Source: DATBGS01 sp036557885 (GTDB lineage: Bacteria > Chloroflexota > Ktedonobacteria > Ktedonobacterales > DATBGS01). Taken from it: a stretch of DNA of 64,000 nucleotides. The stretch is taken from positions 62,001 to 126,000 of the forward strand of contig DATBGS010000146.1 of assembly GCA_036557885.1 (NCBI GenBank), given 5' to 3'. The position numbers and the translations under genes were made by a program. A model generated the notes under the pieces. The model was given only the letters and a program-made list of their open reading frames with translations. It had not been told where the DNA came from and did no database searches. How positions within the stretch are numbered: position 1 is the first letter of the stretch; the number at the start of each line of letters is the position of its first letter. Shown in pieces: positions 45,996-55,169 of the stretch.

Positions 45996-47321
45996 CTAAT
46001 AGCTCCTCTGCACTCGTTTGGCTTTGCCCTCGGTACGCGGAATGGTCTTATATAAGACCAGTTCGAGTTCGGCACGAAAGCTCAGTTGCTGGCGCAGCGC
46101 GCGGCTGATGGCCTCTGGCAGTTCGGCGCATTGTTCAGCTTGTAGCCCATCGGCCAGTTCCACCTGAATCCGCAAATATTGGTGTGGCGGAGGATGATCT
46201 ACGACAATTAAAAACTCGCCTGAGAGTTTGCTGGAAAGCTTCGCCAGCACATTGCCAACAGCAGTGGGGAAGACGTTGACGCCGCGCACATGCAGCATAT
46301 CATCGCTGCGGCCCAGAATACGAAAGCGGAAGGTTGTGCGTCCGCAGGCGCAGGGGCCAACGCCCAGGATGTGCACCACATCACGCGCACGATAGCGCAC
46401 CAGGGGCTGCGCCTCTTTCTTGAGGTGCGTATAGACCAGTTCGCCCTCTGCGCCTTCGATGATTGGCAGCGGCGTGCCGCTCTCTGGCTCGATCAACTCA
46501 ACTGCTACCAGACCCACTGCCTGAAAGTGCAACCCCGCTCGCTCTTCGCACTCCGACCCCATGATGCTCAGAACGTCGGCCATGCCAAAGTTGGCATCCA
46601 TCGCGCGCAGGCCCCAGGTTTCCTCCATACGGGCGCGCACGCTGGGTTCGCCCATGCCTGGCTCGGCGCCAAAGAATCCCTTGCGCAGCCCAAGCTCGCG
46701 TGGTTCCAGCCCTTGCGCGCGGGCAACATCGGCCAGGATCGCCATATAGGACGGCGTAGCGCTGATAGCGTTAGCCTGTAATTCTTTGATAGTTTGAATG
46801 AGCAGTGCGCTTTCGCCCACGCCAAAGGGGATGATGTTTGCGCCTGTGGTTTCCAGGTTATCATGGTCAGAGAAGCCGCCCACCCACAGCCGATAATTCA
46901 GGCAATGCACCACGCGATCACCAGGGCGCAGCCCCGCCGCCCAGAACGAACGCGCCGCCACTTCTTTCATTACGTCGCGGTCATGGGGCGTCAGGGCGAC
47001 ATAGAGGGCTTTGCCGGTGGTGCCGGAGGTTTTATGCGTGCGAATCAGCCGATCCGAGGGCGCAGCCAGATAACTGCCAAAGGGCGGATGCTCGCGCTGG
47101 TCGCGGCGGCACTCATCCTTTTCGGTAAAGGGCAGCAGAGGCAGGTCGCGCAGGGTGCGAATAGCCTCGCGTGCGACGCCCGCCTCGCGGAATTTGGCTT
47201 GATACAATGGCGAGTTGGCCCAGAGATAATCAAGCTGCACGCGCAGCCGCTCGTTTTCCAACTGGTTCAGGGCGTCTGGCGCCATTGTCTCAATGGCCTC
47301 ATCCCAATAGCGGCGCTCCAT
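45996..47321 (-). CDS. paaK: Phenylacetate-CoA ligase family protein
   Basis: A 441-residue adenylate-forming ligase. KTSGTTGKALYVALTPHD is the phosphate loop, and the C-terminal part has RFRILGRSDDMLHVRGVNVFPTAV, a PaaK-type hinge. It activates phenylacetate or a related aromatic acid to the CoA thioester. GGAGGTATGTTC leads to the ATG at 47321, not the earlier one at 47327. Followed by an enoyl-CoA hydratase, but the paaABCDE epoxidase genes are not in the window, so the exact acid is uncertain. Confidence 0.87.
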   Translation of the reverse strand: MERRYWDEAIETMAPDALNQLENERLRVQLDYLWANSPLYQAKFREAGVAREAIRTLRDLPLLPFTEKDECRRDQREHPPFGSYLAAPSDRLIRTHKTSGTTGKALYVALTPHDRDVMKEVAARSFWAAGLRPGDRVVHCLNYRLWVGGFSDHDNLETTGANIIPFGVGESALLIQTIKELQANAISATPSYMAILADVARAQGLEPRELGLRKGFFGAEPGMGEPSVRARMEETWGLRAMDANFGMADVLSIMGSECEERAGLHFQAVGLVAVELIEPESGTPLPIIEGAEGELVYTHLKKEAQPLVRYRARDVVHILGVGPCACGRTTFRFRILGRSDDMLHVRGVNVFPTAVGNVLAKLSSKLSGEFLIVVDHPPPHQYLRIQVELADGLQAEQCAELPEAISRALRQQLSFRAELELVLYKTIPRTEGKAKRVQRSY

Positions 47322-47368
47322 GAACATACCTCCAGCACGCGATGTGTTTTCAAGTATAGGGTATCTGT

Positions 47369-47803
47369 CTATACCTGATTTGGGAACACCAGCCCCAAGT
47401 AATCGCCATCCCAGACAAGCTGCTCTTGCGTTGGGTGGCTCATCCAGAAATAATGAAACACCATATCCCTGTCTTCGCCATTGCCAGTCACATGATGGTC
47501 CCAGGTATCAGGCGCGTCAGCTACTGAAAGCCAGAAAAAGTGGCGCTCGTATCTGAAGGTCATGCCATCTTTCACCAACTCTTGTTCGTCCACCACCAAT
47601 CCGCGCTCAAAAATAAAGCTGTTCAGCCCGGCTTCTTCGAGGATTTCCCGCCGCATCCCTTCCAGCGGTGTTTCGTGAGCTTCGATGCCGCCGCCTGGCA
47701 CCTGGATGCCTGAATCATCGTCATCTTGTGCGAATACCAGAAGCTGCCTGTCCCCGTCTTTCTCCCTGGTGACGTAAATATAGGCACGCCGTCGTTGCTG
47801 CAA
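47369..47803 (-). CDS. Nudix hydrolase
   Basis: A 144-residue Nudix protein; the box GGGIEAHETPLEGMRREILE EAGL is intact (positions about 43-66). Likely to hydrolyse a nucleoside diphosphate derivative. The longest frame runs to 47884, but a TATACT-like -10 lies inside that extension and GAAAGGCG precedes a TTG at 47803, so the TTG start is preferred. Confidence 0.8.
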   Translation of the reverse strand: MQQRRRAYIYVTREKDGDRQLLVFAQDDDDSGIQVPGGGIEAHETPLEGMRREILEEAGLNSFIFERGLVVDEQELVKDGMTFRYERHFFWLSVADAPDTWDHHVTGNGEDRDMVFHYFWMSHPTQEQLVWDGDYLGLVFPNQV

Positions 47804-47907
47804 GGGAATACGCCTTTCTTGAAAACTCAGCAGAGAAGTGGAAGTATAGCACAGCGCGGCGCATAATGTGGGAAACAAAAGCACGCCAAATAAGAGGGGG
47901 GAGAGTT

Positions 47908-48300
47908 ATGGAGACAGGGGCCAAAGAGACAAACACCCTGGATGCTGTTCAGGGGGAGTATATGCTTGTCACCACATATAAGAAAAGCGGTGAGAAGGTG
48001 CCAACGGCTGTCTGGTATGGGCGAGAGCAAGGCAAGCTCTACCTTTTTAGCCTGGCTAATACGGGTAAGATCAAGCGCGTGCGCAACAATCCCCAGGTCG
48101 AGGTCGCTTCCTGCACTTTCAACGGCACTCCCACCGGTCCAGCGATTCAAGCAAAGGCGCGCATTTTGCCCCGCGAAGAAGAATACATCGGGCGTCGGGC
48201 GCTGCGCCGTCATTATCCCATCCAGTTTCGCTTCAGCGAAATCTTTGCCAACGGCCTGCTGCGACGCAAGTGGGCGTTTTTAGAGATTAGCCAGGCGTAA
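47908..48300 (+). CDS. PPOX-class, probably F420-dependent, oxidoreductase (Rv2061 family)
   Basis: A 130-residue split-barrel protein. YMLVTTYKKSGEKVPTAVWY, then KLYLFSLANTGKIKRVRNNP and VASCTFNGTPTGPAIQAKAR match the Rv2061c-like PPOX family in actinobacteria and Chloroflexota. The cofactor may be F420, FMN or heme; the substrate is unknown. GAGGGGGGAGAG before the ATG at 47908 sets the start. Confidence 0.82.
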   Translation: METGAKETNTLDAVQGEYMLVTTYKKSGEKVPTAVWYGREQGKLYLFSLANTGKIKRVRNNPQVEVASCTFNGTPTGPAIQAKARILPREEEYIGRRALRRHYPIQFRFSEIFANGLLRRKWAFLEISQA

Positions 48301-48334
48301 TCAATCACACATATTTCCTCTGAAAGGATGCCAG

Positions 48335-49672
48335 ATGGCTGAGTTTCAACAGTTTCCAGCGGGTTTTCTCTGGGGGGCTGCCACCGCTTCGTTTCAAATC
48401 GAAGGGGCAGCAAATGAGGACGGCAAAGGGCCGTCTATCTGGGACACGTTTTGCAAAGTCCCCGGCGCAATCTTCACTGGCGATACAGGCGATGTTGCCT
48501 GCGATCATTACCATCGCTACCGCGAAGACGTGGCGCTGATGCAGGAGTTGGGCCTGGGCGCGTATCGCCTTTCTATTTCCTGGCCGCGCATCTTCCCAAC
48601 GGGCCGAGGTCAGGTCAATATCAAGGGCCTGGATTTCTATGATCGGCTGGTTGATACGCTGTTGGAAGCGAAGATTACCCCGTTTATTACGCTCTATCAC
48701 TGGGACTTGCCCCAGGCGCTGCAAGATCAGGGCGGCTGGCAAAACCGCGAAACCTGCCACGCTTTTGCGGAATATGCCGAAGTAGTGGTTGATCGGCTGG
48801 GGGACCGCGTGCAGCACTGGATTACGCACAACGAGCCGTATGTGACCACCTTTATTGGGCATATGATAGGGCACCACGCCCCAGGACTCCACGAATACGA
48901 GGCCGGGGGCCAGATAGCACATCACCTCCTACTCTCGCATGGTCTGGCGCTCCCCGCAATTCGCGCCGCCAGCAAAGTCCAGGCGCAGGTAGGCATCACG
49001 CTCAGCTTGCAACCCGTCTATCCTGCCAGCCAGCACGAGGCCGACGTTGCTGAAGCTGCGCACACGCGGGCGCGTGTCTATAACTGGTTTTTGCAACCGC
49101 TTTTCCTGGGAACTTATCCAGAGGAAGCGCTGCAAGGCTATGATCTGCCGTCGCCCAAGATTGAGGATGGCGACATGGAACTGATTTCGGCACCCATTGA
49201 TTTTCTGGGGGTCAATTACTACAGCCCTTTCCGGGTTGCCAGTTCTCTGAGCGGCTCCAGTGATCGGCGGCCCGGCGCTGAATATACCGAAATGGGCTGG
49301 GAAGTCTATCCTGAAGGCTTGCGCGACCTGCTGGTGCAGATCAATCAAGACTACGCGCCGCCAGCTCTCTATGTCACCGAGAACGGCGCGGCGTTTGATG
49401 ACGTGCTGGGGGAAGATGGAACGGTGAACGACGAAGCCAGGCAGCGCTATCTGGAAGGACATCTGTGCATGGCGCACGAAGCCATCCAGCAAGGTGTGCC
49501 GCTCAAGGGCTATTTCGTGTGGTCGCTGCTGGATAATTTTGAGTGGACTTTTGGCTATTCCAAGCGCTTTGGTGTCGTCTATGTGGACTATGAAAGCCAG
49601 CAGCGCTTTATCAAACAGAGCGGCAACTGGTACGGCGAGGTCATTGCGCGCAACGGGCTGGACTGTGGCTAG
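48335..49672 (+). CDS. bglA: GH1 beta-glucosidase
   Basis: A 445-residue TIM-barrel glycosidase. FPAGFLWGAATASFQIEGA is the N-terminal signature; Glu167 in HNEPYVT is the acid/base and Glu349 in YVTENGAAF the nucleophile. No signal peptide, so it acts on imported oligosaccharides such as cellobiose. AAAGGATG before the ATG is the ribosome site. No sugar transporter is adjacent. Confidence 0.93.
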   Translation: MAEFQQFPAGFLWGAATASFQIEGAANEDGKGPSIWDTFCKVPGAIFTGDTGDVACDHYHRYREDVALMQELGLGAYRLSISWPRIFPTGRGQVNIKGLDFYDRLVDTLLEAKITPFITLYHWDLPQALQDQGGWQNRETCHAFAEYAEVVVDRLGDRVQHWITHNEPYVTTFIGHMIGHHAPGLHEYEAGGQIAHHLLLSHGLALPAIRAASKVQAQVGITLSLQPVYPASQHEADVAEAAHTRARVYNWFLQPLFLGTYPEEALQGYDLPSPKIEDGDMELISAPIDFLGVNYYSPFRVASSLSGSSDRRPGAEYTEMGWEVYPEGLRDLLVQINQDYAPPALYVTENGAAFDDVLGEDGTVNDEARQRYLEGHLCMAHEAIQQGVPLKGYFVWSLLDNFEWTFGYSKRFGVVYVDYESQQRFIKQSGNWYGEVIARNGLDCG

Positions 49673-49732
49673 CCCAGGCAGCACCGAACTCGCACCAACC
49701 CCTTTATATAAACAACAAGGAGAAAAACAAAG

Positions 49733-50701
49733 ATGTCAGTCACATTCGCGGATGTCATCCAGGCGCAGAAGCGCATTCGCCCTTACCTGCCGCGCACACC
49801 GCTTCATAGCTACCCTGCCATCAACGAATTAGTCGGGACAACACTCTTTATAAAGCACGAGAACTATCAGCCAGTGGGCGCATTCAAGGTGCGGGGCGGC
49901 ATCAACTACCTTTCGCAGCTTCCCAAAGAGGCGCGGGCGCTGGGCGTCATTACCGCTTCAACTGGAAATCACGGCCAATCCATTGCGTATGCCGCACGTC
50001 TTTTTGGGATTCCTGCAAGGATTGTGGTGCCGGAAGGCGCCAATCCTGGGAAGGTGGCCGCAATTGCGGGGATGGGCGCGGAGATCATCACGTATGGGCG
50101 TGATTTTGATGCAGCGCGGCTGCACTGCGAGGCGCTTGCCAAAGAGCATGGCTATCGCTATATCCACTCAGCAAATGAGCCGCTGCTGATCGCCGGAGTT
50201 GGCACCGAAGGGCTGGAGATGCTGGAAGACCAGCCCGACCTGGAAGTGATTATCGTGCCGGTGGGTGCTGGCAGCGGGGCAGCAGGCACCTCGATTGCGG
50301 CGCATGCCATCAATCCGAATATCGAAGTCATCGGCGTGCAGGCAGAGGCCGCGCCCGCCGCGTATGAATCCTGGCGGCAGCGCAAGCTGGTGGAAGCGCC
50401 CAACAAGACGTTTGCCGAAGGGCTGGCAACGGGCCTGGGCTTTGCGCTCACACAGTCCCTCCTCTGGGAGCACATCAGGACGTTTGTGCTGGTGAGCGAG
50501 GAGGAAATCTTGCAGGCAATGGTTTGGATGATTGAGCAGGCCCATACCCTGGCAGAAGGTGCAGGAGCCTCTCCGCTGGCGGCTGCCTATCGCCTGCGCG
50601 AGCAGCTTCATGGAAAGAAAGTTGGGCTGGTCTGCTCCGGTGGAAACACCTCTCTGGCTCATCTGGAGCGGGCGCTGGATATGGCAAAATCTGGTCGCTG
50701 A
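49733..50701 (+). CDS. Threonine/serine dehydratase (fold-type II PLP enzyme)
   Basis: A 322-residue enzyme that deaminates threonine (or serine) to the 2-oxo acid. PLP Lys52 is in GAFKVRGG; ASTGNHGQSIAYAA and the glycine loop VPVGAGSGAAGTS follow. There is no C-terminal ACT domain, so it belongs with the catabolic or serine-racemase-like forms rather than feedback-controlled IlvA. AAGGAG lies about 10 bases before the ATG. Confidence 0.88.
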   Translation: MSVTFADVIQAQKRIRPYLPRTPLHSYPAINELVGTTLFIKHENYQPVGAFKVRGGINYLSQLPKEARALGVITASTGNHGQSIAYAARLFGIPARIVVPEGANPGKVAAIAGMGAEIITYGRDFDAARLHCEALAKEHGYRYIHSANEPLLIAGVGTEGLEMLEDQPDLEVIIVPVGAGSGAAGTSIAAHAINPNIEVIGVQAEAAPAAYESWRQRKLVEAPNKTFAEGLATGLGFALTQSLLWEHIRTFVLVSEEEILQAMVWMIEQAHTLAEGAGASPLAAAYRLREQLHGKKVGLVCSGGNTSLAHLERALDMAKSGR

Positions 50702-50748
50702 CTTTTTTGAGTATCAAGTTGGCGAGATGCCAGCCAGGGAAGAAGAAC

Positions 50749-50955
50749 ATGGCGACACTGGAAACCCGCGCGACGATTCGCTGTCCACACTGCGGGTTTG
50801 AGCGAGATGAAGAAATGCCTCTTGATGCCTGCCAGATTGTCTATCATTGCTCATCTTGTGGTAATATCTTGCGTCCGAAAGCGGGGGATTGCTGCGTCTT
50901 TTGCTCCTATGGAAGCAACCCATGTCCTCCCAAGCAGGAAGAGCAGGCGAAATGA
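50749..50955 (+). CDS. GDCCVxC domain protein
   Basis: A 68-residue Cys-rich protein. CPHCGF, CSSCGN and the name-giving GDCCVFCSYGSNPCPP are present; the paired CxxC sites suggest a bound zinc or other metal. Function of the family is not known; it is often found near metal or mercury genes. The ATG at 50749 follows AGGGAAGAAG. Confidence 0.8.
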   Translation: MATLETRATIRCPHCGFERDEEMPLDACQIVYHCSSCGNILRPKAGDCCVFCSYGSNPCPPKQEEQAK

Positions 50956-51091
50956 ACTGCACGTTGCTCATCAGCCAGAAGCGCTGTATTATGGCGATGA
51001 TGCAGTTTGAGCCTGGCCGGTTTCTTCGGAGAGTACAGCTAGCCTCTTTACGAAAATGCTCAGCGCGTATTTAAGCTCTAAGGAGATGTAA

Positions 51092-52189
51092 ATGATAGAT
51101 TTTGCCCCTACAGAAGACCAGACAGCCATCCGCGATCTGGCGCGTCAAGTGGCAACGGAGCAGTTTCGCAAACACGCGCGCGCGGCTGAGGAGGCAGGCG
51201 AGATGCCCACTGCTGTGCGCAAGGTGCTGGCCGAAACGGGTTTGCTGACCCCATTTCCTGAAGACTTTGGTGGCTCTGGGGTACAGGATGCCGTGACCCA
51301 CGCGCTGATTACCGAGGAACTGGCTTTTGGCGACGGCGGGCTGGCAATGAACGTGGTTGGTTCCATCCTCGCGCCGCTGGCGGTGCTAGTTGCGGGGAAT
51401 GAGGACCAACGCAAGGAGTTCTTGGGGTTATTTAGCCAGGATGGGGAGACGCCCGGCGTTGGCGCTGTTGGGCTGGCAGAGCTTGCCACTGGATTTAACC
51501 TGCGTGAGACGTCTAACGTGCTGCAATCTCTTGGCGGCTCAATGTGGCTTGATGTGCAGCAGCGCGGCGTCGTGCATGGGATAAATTCAACGCTGCGTAT
51601 CGTGCTGGCGAAGCTGTACAACGCGCCTGATGGCGAAGGGCTATGTCTGGTGGCGTTGCCGGGCAACCTGGAAGAGTGGGAAGTTACAGCCGAGGCGCAT
51701 CCGCTGGGGTTGGTGGCGGCGCCTCGCGCCCGGTGGAAGCTGTACGTTGAGCTAAACAGCGTCTGGGTGCTGGGCGGCCTGGAGCAGGGCGGCCCAGGCG
51801 CGGCGCGTTTTGTGGCGCTGGCAAATGTGCTGCTGGGCGCCCTGGCAGTGGGCATAGCGCGCGCGGCACTGGAGTATTCGTGCGATTATGCCAAGGGTCG
51901 CATTCAGTTTGGCAAGCCGATCTCTTCGTACCAGGCGATTGCATTTATGGCGGCAGAAATGGCAATGGACGTGGACGCGGCGCGCTTCCTGATCTGGCGC
52001 GCGGCGCAAACCTGGGACACTGGCGGCGACGCCCTGCGCCTGGCTGAGCGCGCGCGTATGCAGGCGGTAAAAACCGCCCAGCGCGTGACTACCGACGCGG
52101 TGCAAATTCTGGGCGGTGCGGGCTTCCTGCAAGATCACCCGGTGGAACTGTGGATGCGCGACGCAGCGGCGCTGGCCGCGCTGGGTTGA
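51092..52189 (+). CDS. Acyl-CoA dehydrogenase-like protein, probably non-catalytic subunit
   Basis: A 365-residue protein with the acyl-CoA dehydrogenase fold: N-terminal helix bundle (DFAPTEDQTAIRDLAR), GGSGVQDAVTHALITEELA, and the C-terminal bundle with GRIQFGKPISSYQAIAF and QILGGAGFLQDHPVELWMRD. The middle beta domain is degenerate (no TEPxAGSD block) and the protein ends at AALAALG, before the segment that carries the catalytic Glu. The next gene is a second dehydrogenase that has this Glu, so the two may form an alpha2-beta2 enzyme. CTAAGGAGATG sets the start. Confidence 0.8.
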   Translation: MIDFAPTEDQTAIRDLARQVATEQFRKHARAAEEAGEMPTAVRKVLAETGLLTPFPEDFGGSGVQDAVTHALITEELAFGDGGLAMNVVGSILAPLAVLVAGNEDQRKEFLGLFSQDGETPGVGAVGLAELATGFNLRETSNVLQSLGGSMWLDVQQRGVVHGINSTLRIVLAKLYNAPDGEGLCLVALPGNLEEWEVTAEAHPLGLVAAPRARWKLYVELNSVWVLGGLEQGGPGAARFVALANVLLGALAVGIARAALEYSCDYAKGRIQFGKPISSYQAIAFMAAEMAMDVDAARFLIWRAAQTWDTGGDALRLAERARMQAVKTAQRVTTDAVQILGGAGFLQDHPVELWMRDAAALAALG

Positions 52190-52191
52190 GT

Positions 52192-52221
52192 GCTTGTAGC
52201 ACCGGCGTCCCTGCCGGTGCC
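52192..52221. repeat. Palindromic intergenic repeat
   Basis: GCTTGTAGCACCGGCGTCCC TGCCGGTGCC, between the two dehydrogenase genes, three bases after the first stop codon. Confidence 0.75.
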
Positions 52222-52278
52222 AGGGTGGGGTGTTGCCTTGATGGTTTACAGACGCGAGAGATGCTTTCAGCGTTGATA

Positions 52279-52296
52279 TACGAAGAAAGAAGAAAG
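52279..52296 (+). promoter_or_regulatory. Purine-rich motif at the ribosome site of the 52300 gene
   Basis: TACGAAGAAAGAAGAAAG, followed by ACG and ATG. The same 18 bases precede hen1 at 60623-60640. No GGAGG is present. Confidence 0.5.
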
Positions 52297-52299
52297 ACG

Positions 52300-53469
52300 A
52301 TGATTGACTTTCAACTCAGCAAGGTAGAACAGGCCGCGCGCGAGGCCGCGCACGAAACCGCCGCCAAAGAACTCCGCCCAATCTCGCTGGAGTGTGACCG
52401 CTCGGAGAGCATCCCCGAATCGTTCTTCTGGCGCATGAAAGAGATTGCCGCCACGCGCACGCCTTCCGGGGGCGATGGACGCCGCTGGGCGGTGCTGGGC
52501 GTGCTGGCAAACGAGGAGATGGGCTGGGGCGATGCTGGTCTGGCAACGGGTATTCCAGGGCCGGGGCTGGCTGCGCCGCCGATTATGGCCTTTGGGTCGG
52601 ATGAGCAAAAGAAACGCTTTCTGGGCCTCTATGAAGATGGTAAGCTCCACTGGGGCGCGCTGGCGCTGAGCGAGCCGGGCGTTGGCTCGGATGTGGCCTC
52701 CATTGCCACCCGCGCTACAGAAGATGGCGACGATTGGGTGCTGAACGGCACCAAGCACTACATCACCAACGGTGCGCGGGCCGATATTGTGGTCGTCTTT
52801 GCCACCATCAATCCCCAGTTTGGGCGCGCGGGGCTGCGTCCCTTTGTCGTGCCCAAAGGCACGCCCGGCTTTAGCGTGGGGCGCATCGAAAAGAAGCTGG
52901 GCCTGCGCGCCTCGCAAACTGCCGAGCTGTTTTTCCGCGATTGTCGCATCCCCAAAGACCATCTGCTGGCCGGACGCGCCTTCGAGTCTATGGCGGGCTT
53001 CAAGGCGGCAATGGGCACGCTGGACGCTACCCGCCCACTGGTGGGCGCGCTGGCCGTTGGCATTGCGCGGGCCGCGCATGAAGTCGCCACTGCCTGGGTG
53101 CGCGATGAACTGCCGCAGGGCTATCCCTATAGCAAGAAAGATGCAGCAGTGGAGGAATTGGAAGACCTGGGCACGCGCATTGAAGCGGCGCGGCTGCTCT
53201 GCTGGCGCGCGGCGTGGATGGCCGATCAAGGCATCCCCAACTCCAAAGAAGCCTCGATCTCCAAAGCCTACGCCGGGCAATTGGTGATGCAGGTGACGAG
53301 CGCGGCGGTGCGCATCATGGGATCAGCCGAAGATTGTGAATGCAAGCATCTGGCGGAAAAATGGTTCCGCGACGCCAAGGTCTTTGACATCTTCGAGGGC
53401 ACAGCGCAGGTGCAGCGGCTGGTCATTGCGCGTCGGATGTTTGGCGAGGCTGGGCCGCAACGAGACTAG
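52300..53469 (+). CDS. Acyl-CoA dehydrogenase
   Basis: A 389-residue flavoenzyme. ALSEPGVGSDVASIATRAT (FAD block), GTKHYITNGARADIVVVFAT, and FDIFEGTAQVQRLVIARRMF with the catalytic Glu place it near medium-chain enzymes. It follows the degenerate dehydrogenase at 51092 and has a purine-rich motif, not GGAGG, before its ATG. An in-frame extension to 52150 would overlap the previous gene and crosses a repeat; it is rejected. Confidence 0.9.
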   Translation: MIDFQLSKVEQAAREAAHETAAKELRPISLECDRSESIPESFFWRMKEIAATRTPSGGDGRRWAVLGVLANEEMGWGDAGLATGIPGPGLAAPPIMAFGSDEQKKRFLGLYEDGKLHWGALALSEPGVGSDVASIATRATEDGDDWVLNGTKHYITNGARADIVVVFATINPQFGRAGLRPFVVPKGTPGFSVGRIEKKLGLRASQTAELFFRDCRIPKDHLLAGRAFESMAGFKAAMGTLDATRPLVGALAVGIARAAHEVATAWVRDELPQGYPYSKKDAAVEELEDLGTRIEAARLLCWRAAWMADQGIPNSKEASISKAYAGQLVMQVTSAAVRIMGSAEDCECKHLAEKWFRDAKVFDIFEGTAQVQRLVIARRMFGEAGPQRD

Positions 53470-53505
53470 GCGGTCTTGTAACGGAAGAGTACCGCGTGAT
53501 CTGCC

Positions 53506-54363
53506 ATGAAACCTATCAAAACACTCTTTGAAGCTTTGCCCCAATCTAGCGCTGCCTTCCCTGCGCAACTGGCAGCGCTCTATGATGGTGGGCTGACGCT
53601 GACGCCACCAGATAATCGCCCATTGGTGCTGGCAAATTTTGTTAGCACCATTGATGGGGTAGTGTCCTACGCTTTGCCGGGGCGCTCTGGCGGGGGCGAG
53701 ATTGGCGGATTTAATGAGCCAGACGCCTGTATCATGGGTCTGCTGCGTGCTCATAGCGATGCAGTGCTCACAGGAGCAAGCTCATTCAACGCGGACAGCG
53801 GCCACGTGCGCACGCCTGGCTTTGTCTATCCCCCTGCCCGCGAATTGTACGCCCGGTTGCGCGCGAGCCTTGGGAAAACGCGCCCGGAGCCAATGACCGT
53901 CATCATCAGCGCCAGCGGGCAGGTGAACTTACATGAGGCAAACCTCCACACGCCCGGCGTGGAAACGCTTATTATCACGACGGATGCGGGTGCTGAACGC
54001 TTGCGCGCCCAGCCAGGCGTATCAGCAGTTACCTACATTCGCAGCGTTGGTGCTGGACCAGAGCTAGCCCCAGAGCAGATTGTGCGCCTGCTTGGGGAAG
54101 ACTTTGGGCTGAAAGTTCTGCTCAATGAGGGCGGCCCTGGCCTCTTCAGCAGTTTCTTAAAGGCCAGGCGCGTAGATCAGCTTTTCCTGACGCTTGCCCC
54201 GCAACTGGCTGGGCGCGACCCGGCCCACCAGCGCCCGGCGCTGGTCAGCCAGCATGCGTTCTTGCCCGAAGACGCTCCCTGGAGCCAGTTGTTTTCTTTG
54301 AAGCAATCTGGCGATCACTTGTTTTTGCGCTACGGCCTGGCTGCGCGTGACACATCTTCATAA
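53506..54363 (+). CDS. RibD C-terminal/dihydrofolate reductase-like reductase
   Basis: A 285-residue protein of the pyrimidine reductase (RibD_C) fold: RPLVLANFVSTIDGVVSYA, SDAVLTGASSF, and KVLLNEGGPGLFSSFL are the NADPH-binding landmarks. RibD_C normally reduces the ribosyl side chain in riboflavin synthesis; stand-alone relatives often have unknown substrates. There is no deaminase half and no rib gene nearby. Confidence 0.82.
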   Translation: MKPIKTLFEALPQSSAAFPAQLAALYDGGLTLTPPDNRPLVLANFVSTIDGVVSYALPGRSGGGEIGGFNEPDACIMGLLRAHSDAVLTGASSFNADSGHVRTPGFVYPPARELYARLRASLGKTRPEPMTVIISASGQVNLHEANLHTPGVETLIITTDAGAERLRAQPGVSAVTYIRSVGAGPELAPEQIVRLLGEDFGLKVLLNEGGPGLFSSFLKARRVDQLFLTLAPQLAGRDPAHQRPALVSQHAFLPEDAPWSQLFSLKQSGDHLFLRYGLAARDTSS

Positions 54364-54531
54364 ATCGCCGGTTTTGCTCAGCCCGCATCTCCTTCCCTCT
54401 TGCTTCCCCAAGCGAGATTCCGCCGCGCTTGGCATATGTGGTGCAGCGGAAAAAGCGTGTTTGCGACAAAGCGGCCACAGGTGGTGAGTCGTAAGCGTGT
54501 CGCCAGGACCAGGAAGGAGAATCGTTCAGAC

Positions 54532-55047
54532 ATGGCAATGCAGAGTGTCCAAGACCTTTTCCGGCACGAGCTATCGGACATGTATGATGCCGAGCAGCGC
54601 ATTATGCAGATGCTTCCCCAGATGGCAAATGAGTGTAGCAATACTGAGGTGAAGAATGCGCTTGAGTATCACGAGCAGCAAACCCGCCAGCAGATAAATA
54701 ATTTGGAGCAATGTTTCCAGGTGCTTGGCTCCCAGCCAGAGCGTGTTTCTTGTCAGGCCATCATTGGGTTGAAGCAAGAACACGATACCTTTGTGAAAGA
54801 GAAGCCAGCGGAACCCATCTTGACCATGTATGATCTTGGTGGAGCAGCAAAGACCGAGCATTACGAGATTGCTTCGTATCGCGGCCTGGTGGAGAAAGCA
54901 ACCTTGATGGGCCAGAAAGATTGTGCCAGGCTGCTTCAGGAAAATCTGCGTCAGGAAGAAGAAATGGCGCAAAAGGTAGAGCAGATCAGCCGCAAGCTCG
55001 GCCAACAAATGATTCAAGGGGCCGGTCAGCAAAAGCAGAAAGTGTAG
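54532..55047 (+). CDS. DUF892/YciE-YciF ferritin-like protein
   Basis: A 171-residue four-helix protein. SVQDLFRHELSDMYDAEQRI, EYHEQQTRQQINNLEQCF and KTEHYEIASYRGL carry the Glu/His residues of the diiron site in this family. Members are linked to stress and iron handling. The ATG at 54532 follows AAGGAG; 44 upstream codons in frame have no site. The gap before it (54364-54531) shows nothing else. A strong terminator follows the gene. Confidence 0.85.
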   Translation: MAMQSVQDLFRHELSDMYDAEQRIMQMLPQMANECSNTEVKNALEYHEQQTRQQINNLEQCFQVLGSQPERVSCQAIIGLKQEHDTFVKEKPAEPILTMYDLGGAAKTEHYEIASYRGLVEKATLMGQKDCARLLQENLRQEEEMAQKVEQISRKLGQQMIQGAGQQKQKV

Positions 55048-55093
55048 AGCAGGGCTTCGCGGGAAGCAAGCCCGCCATCACAGAGCAGATAAG

Positions 55094-55148
55094 CCCAAGC
55101 AGGCTGGAGGGCCAGAAAAGGAAAGGGTGGCTCTCCAGCCTGCTTGGG
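55094..55148. terminator. Bidirectional terminator
   Basis: CCCAAGCAGGCTGGAG (55094-55109) pairs with CTCCAGCCTGCTTGGG (55133-55148), 16 perfect base pairs, between convergent genes. Confidence 0.8.
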
Positions 55149-55169
55149 ATTGCATTGTAGAGCAGACAG

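Noticed and set aside
47804..47884. Extended N terminus of the Nudix hydrolase
   Set aside because: It has no ribosome site, contains a TATACT-like -10, and a TTG with GAAAGGCG follows at 47803.
52150..52299. Extended N terminus of the second acyl-CoA dehydrogenase
   Set aside because: It overlaps the previous gene out of frame, crosses a palindromic repeat, and the family start fits the ATG at 52300.
52267..53280. A 337-codon minus-strand frame
   Set aside because: Antisense to the catalytic acyl-CoA dehydrogenase.
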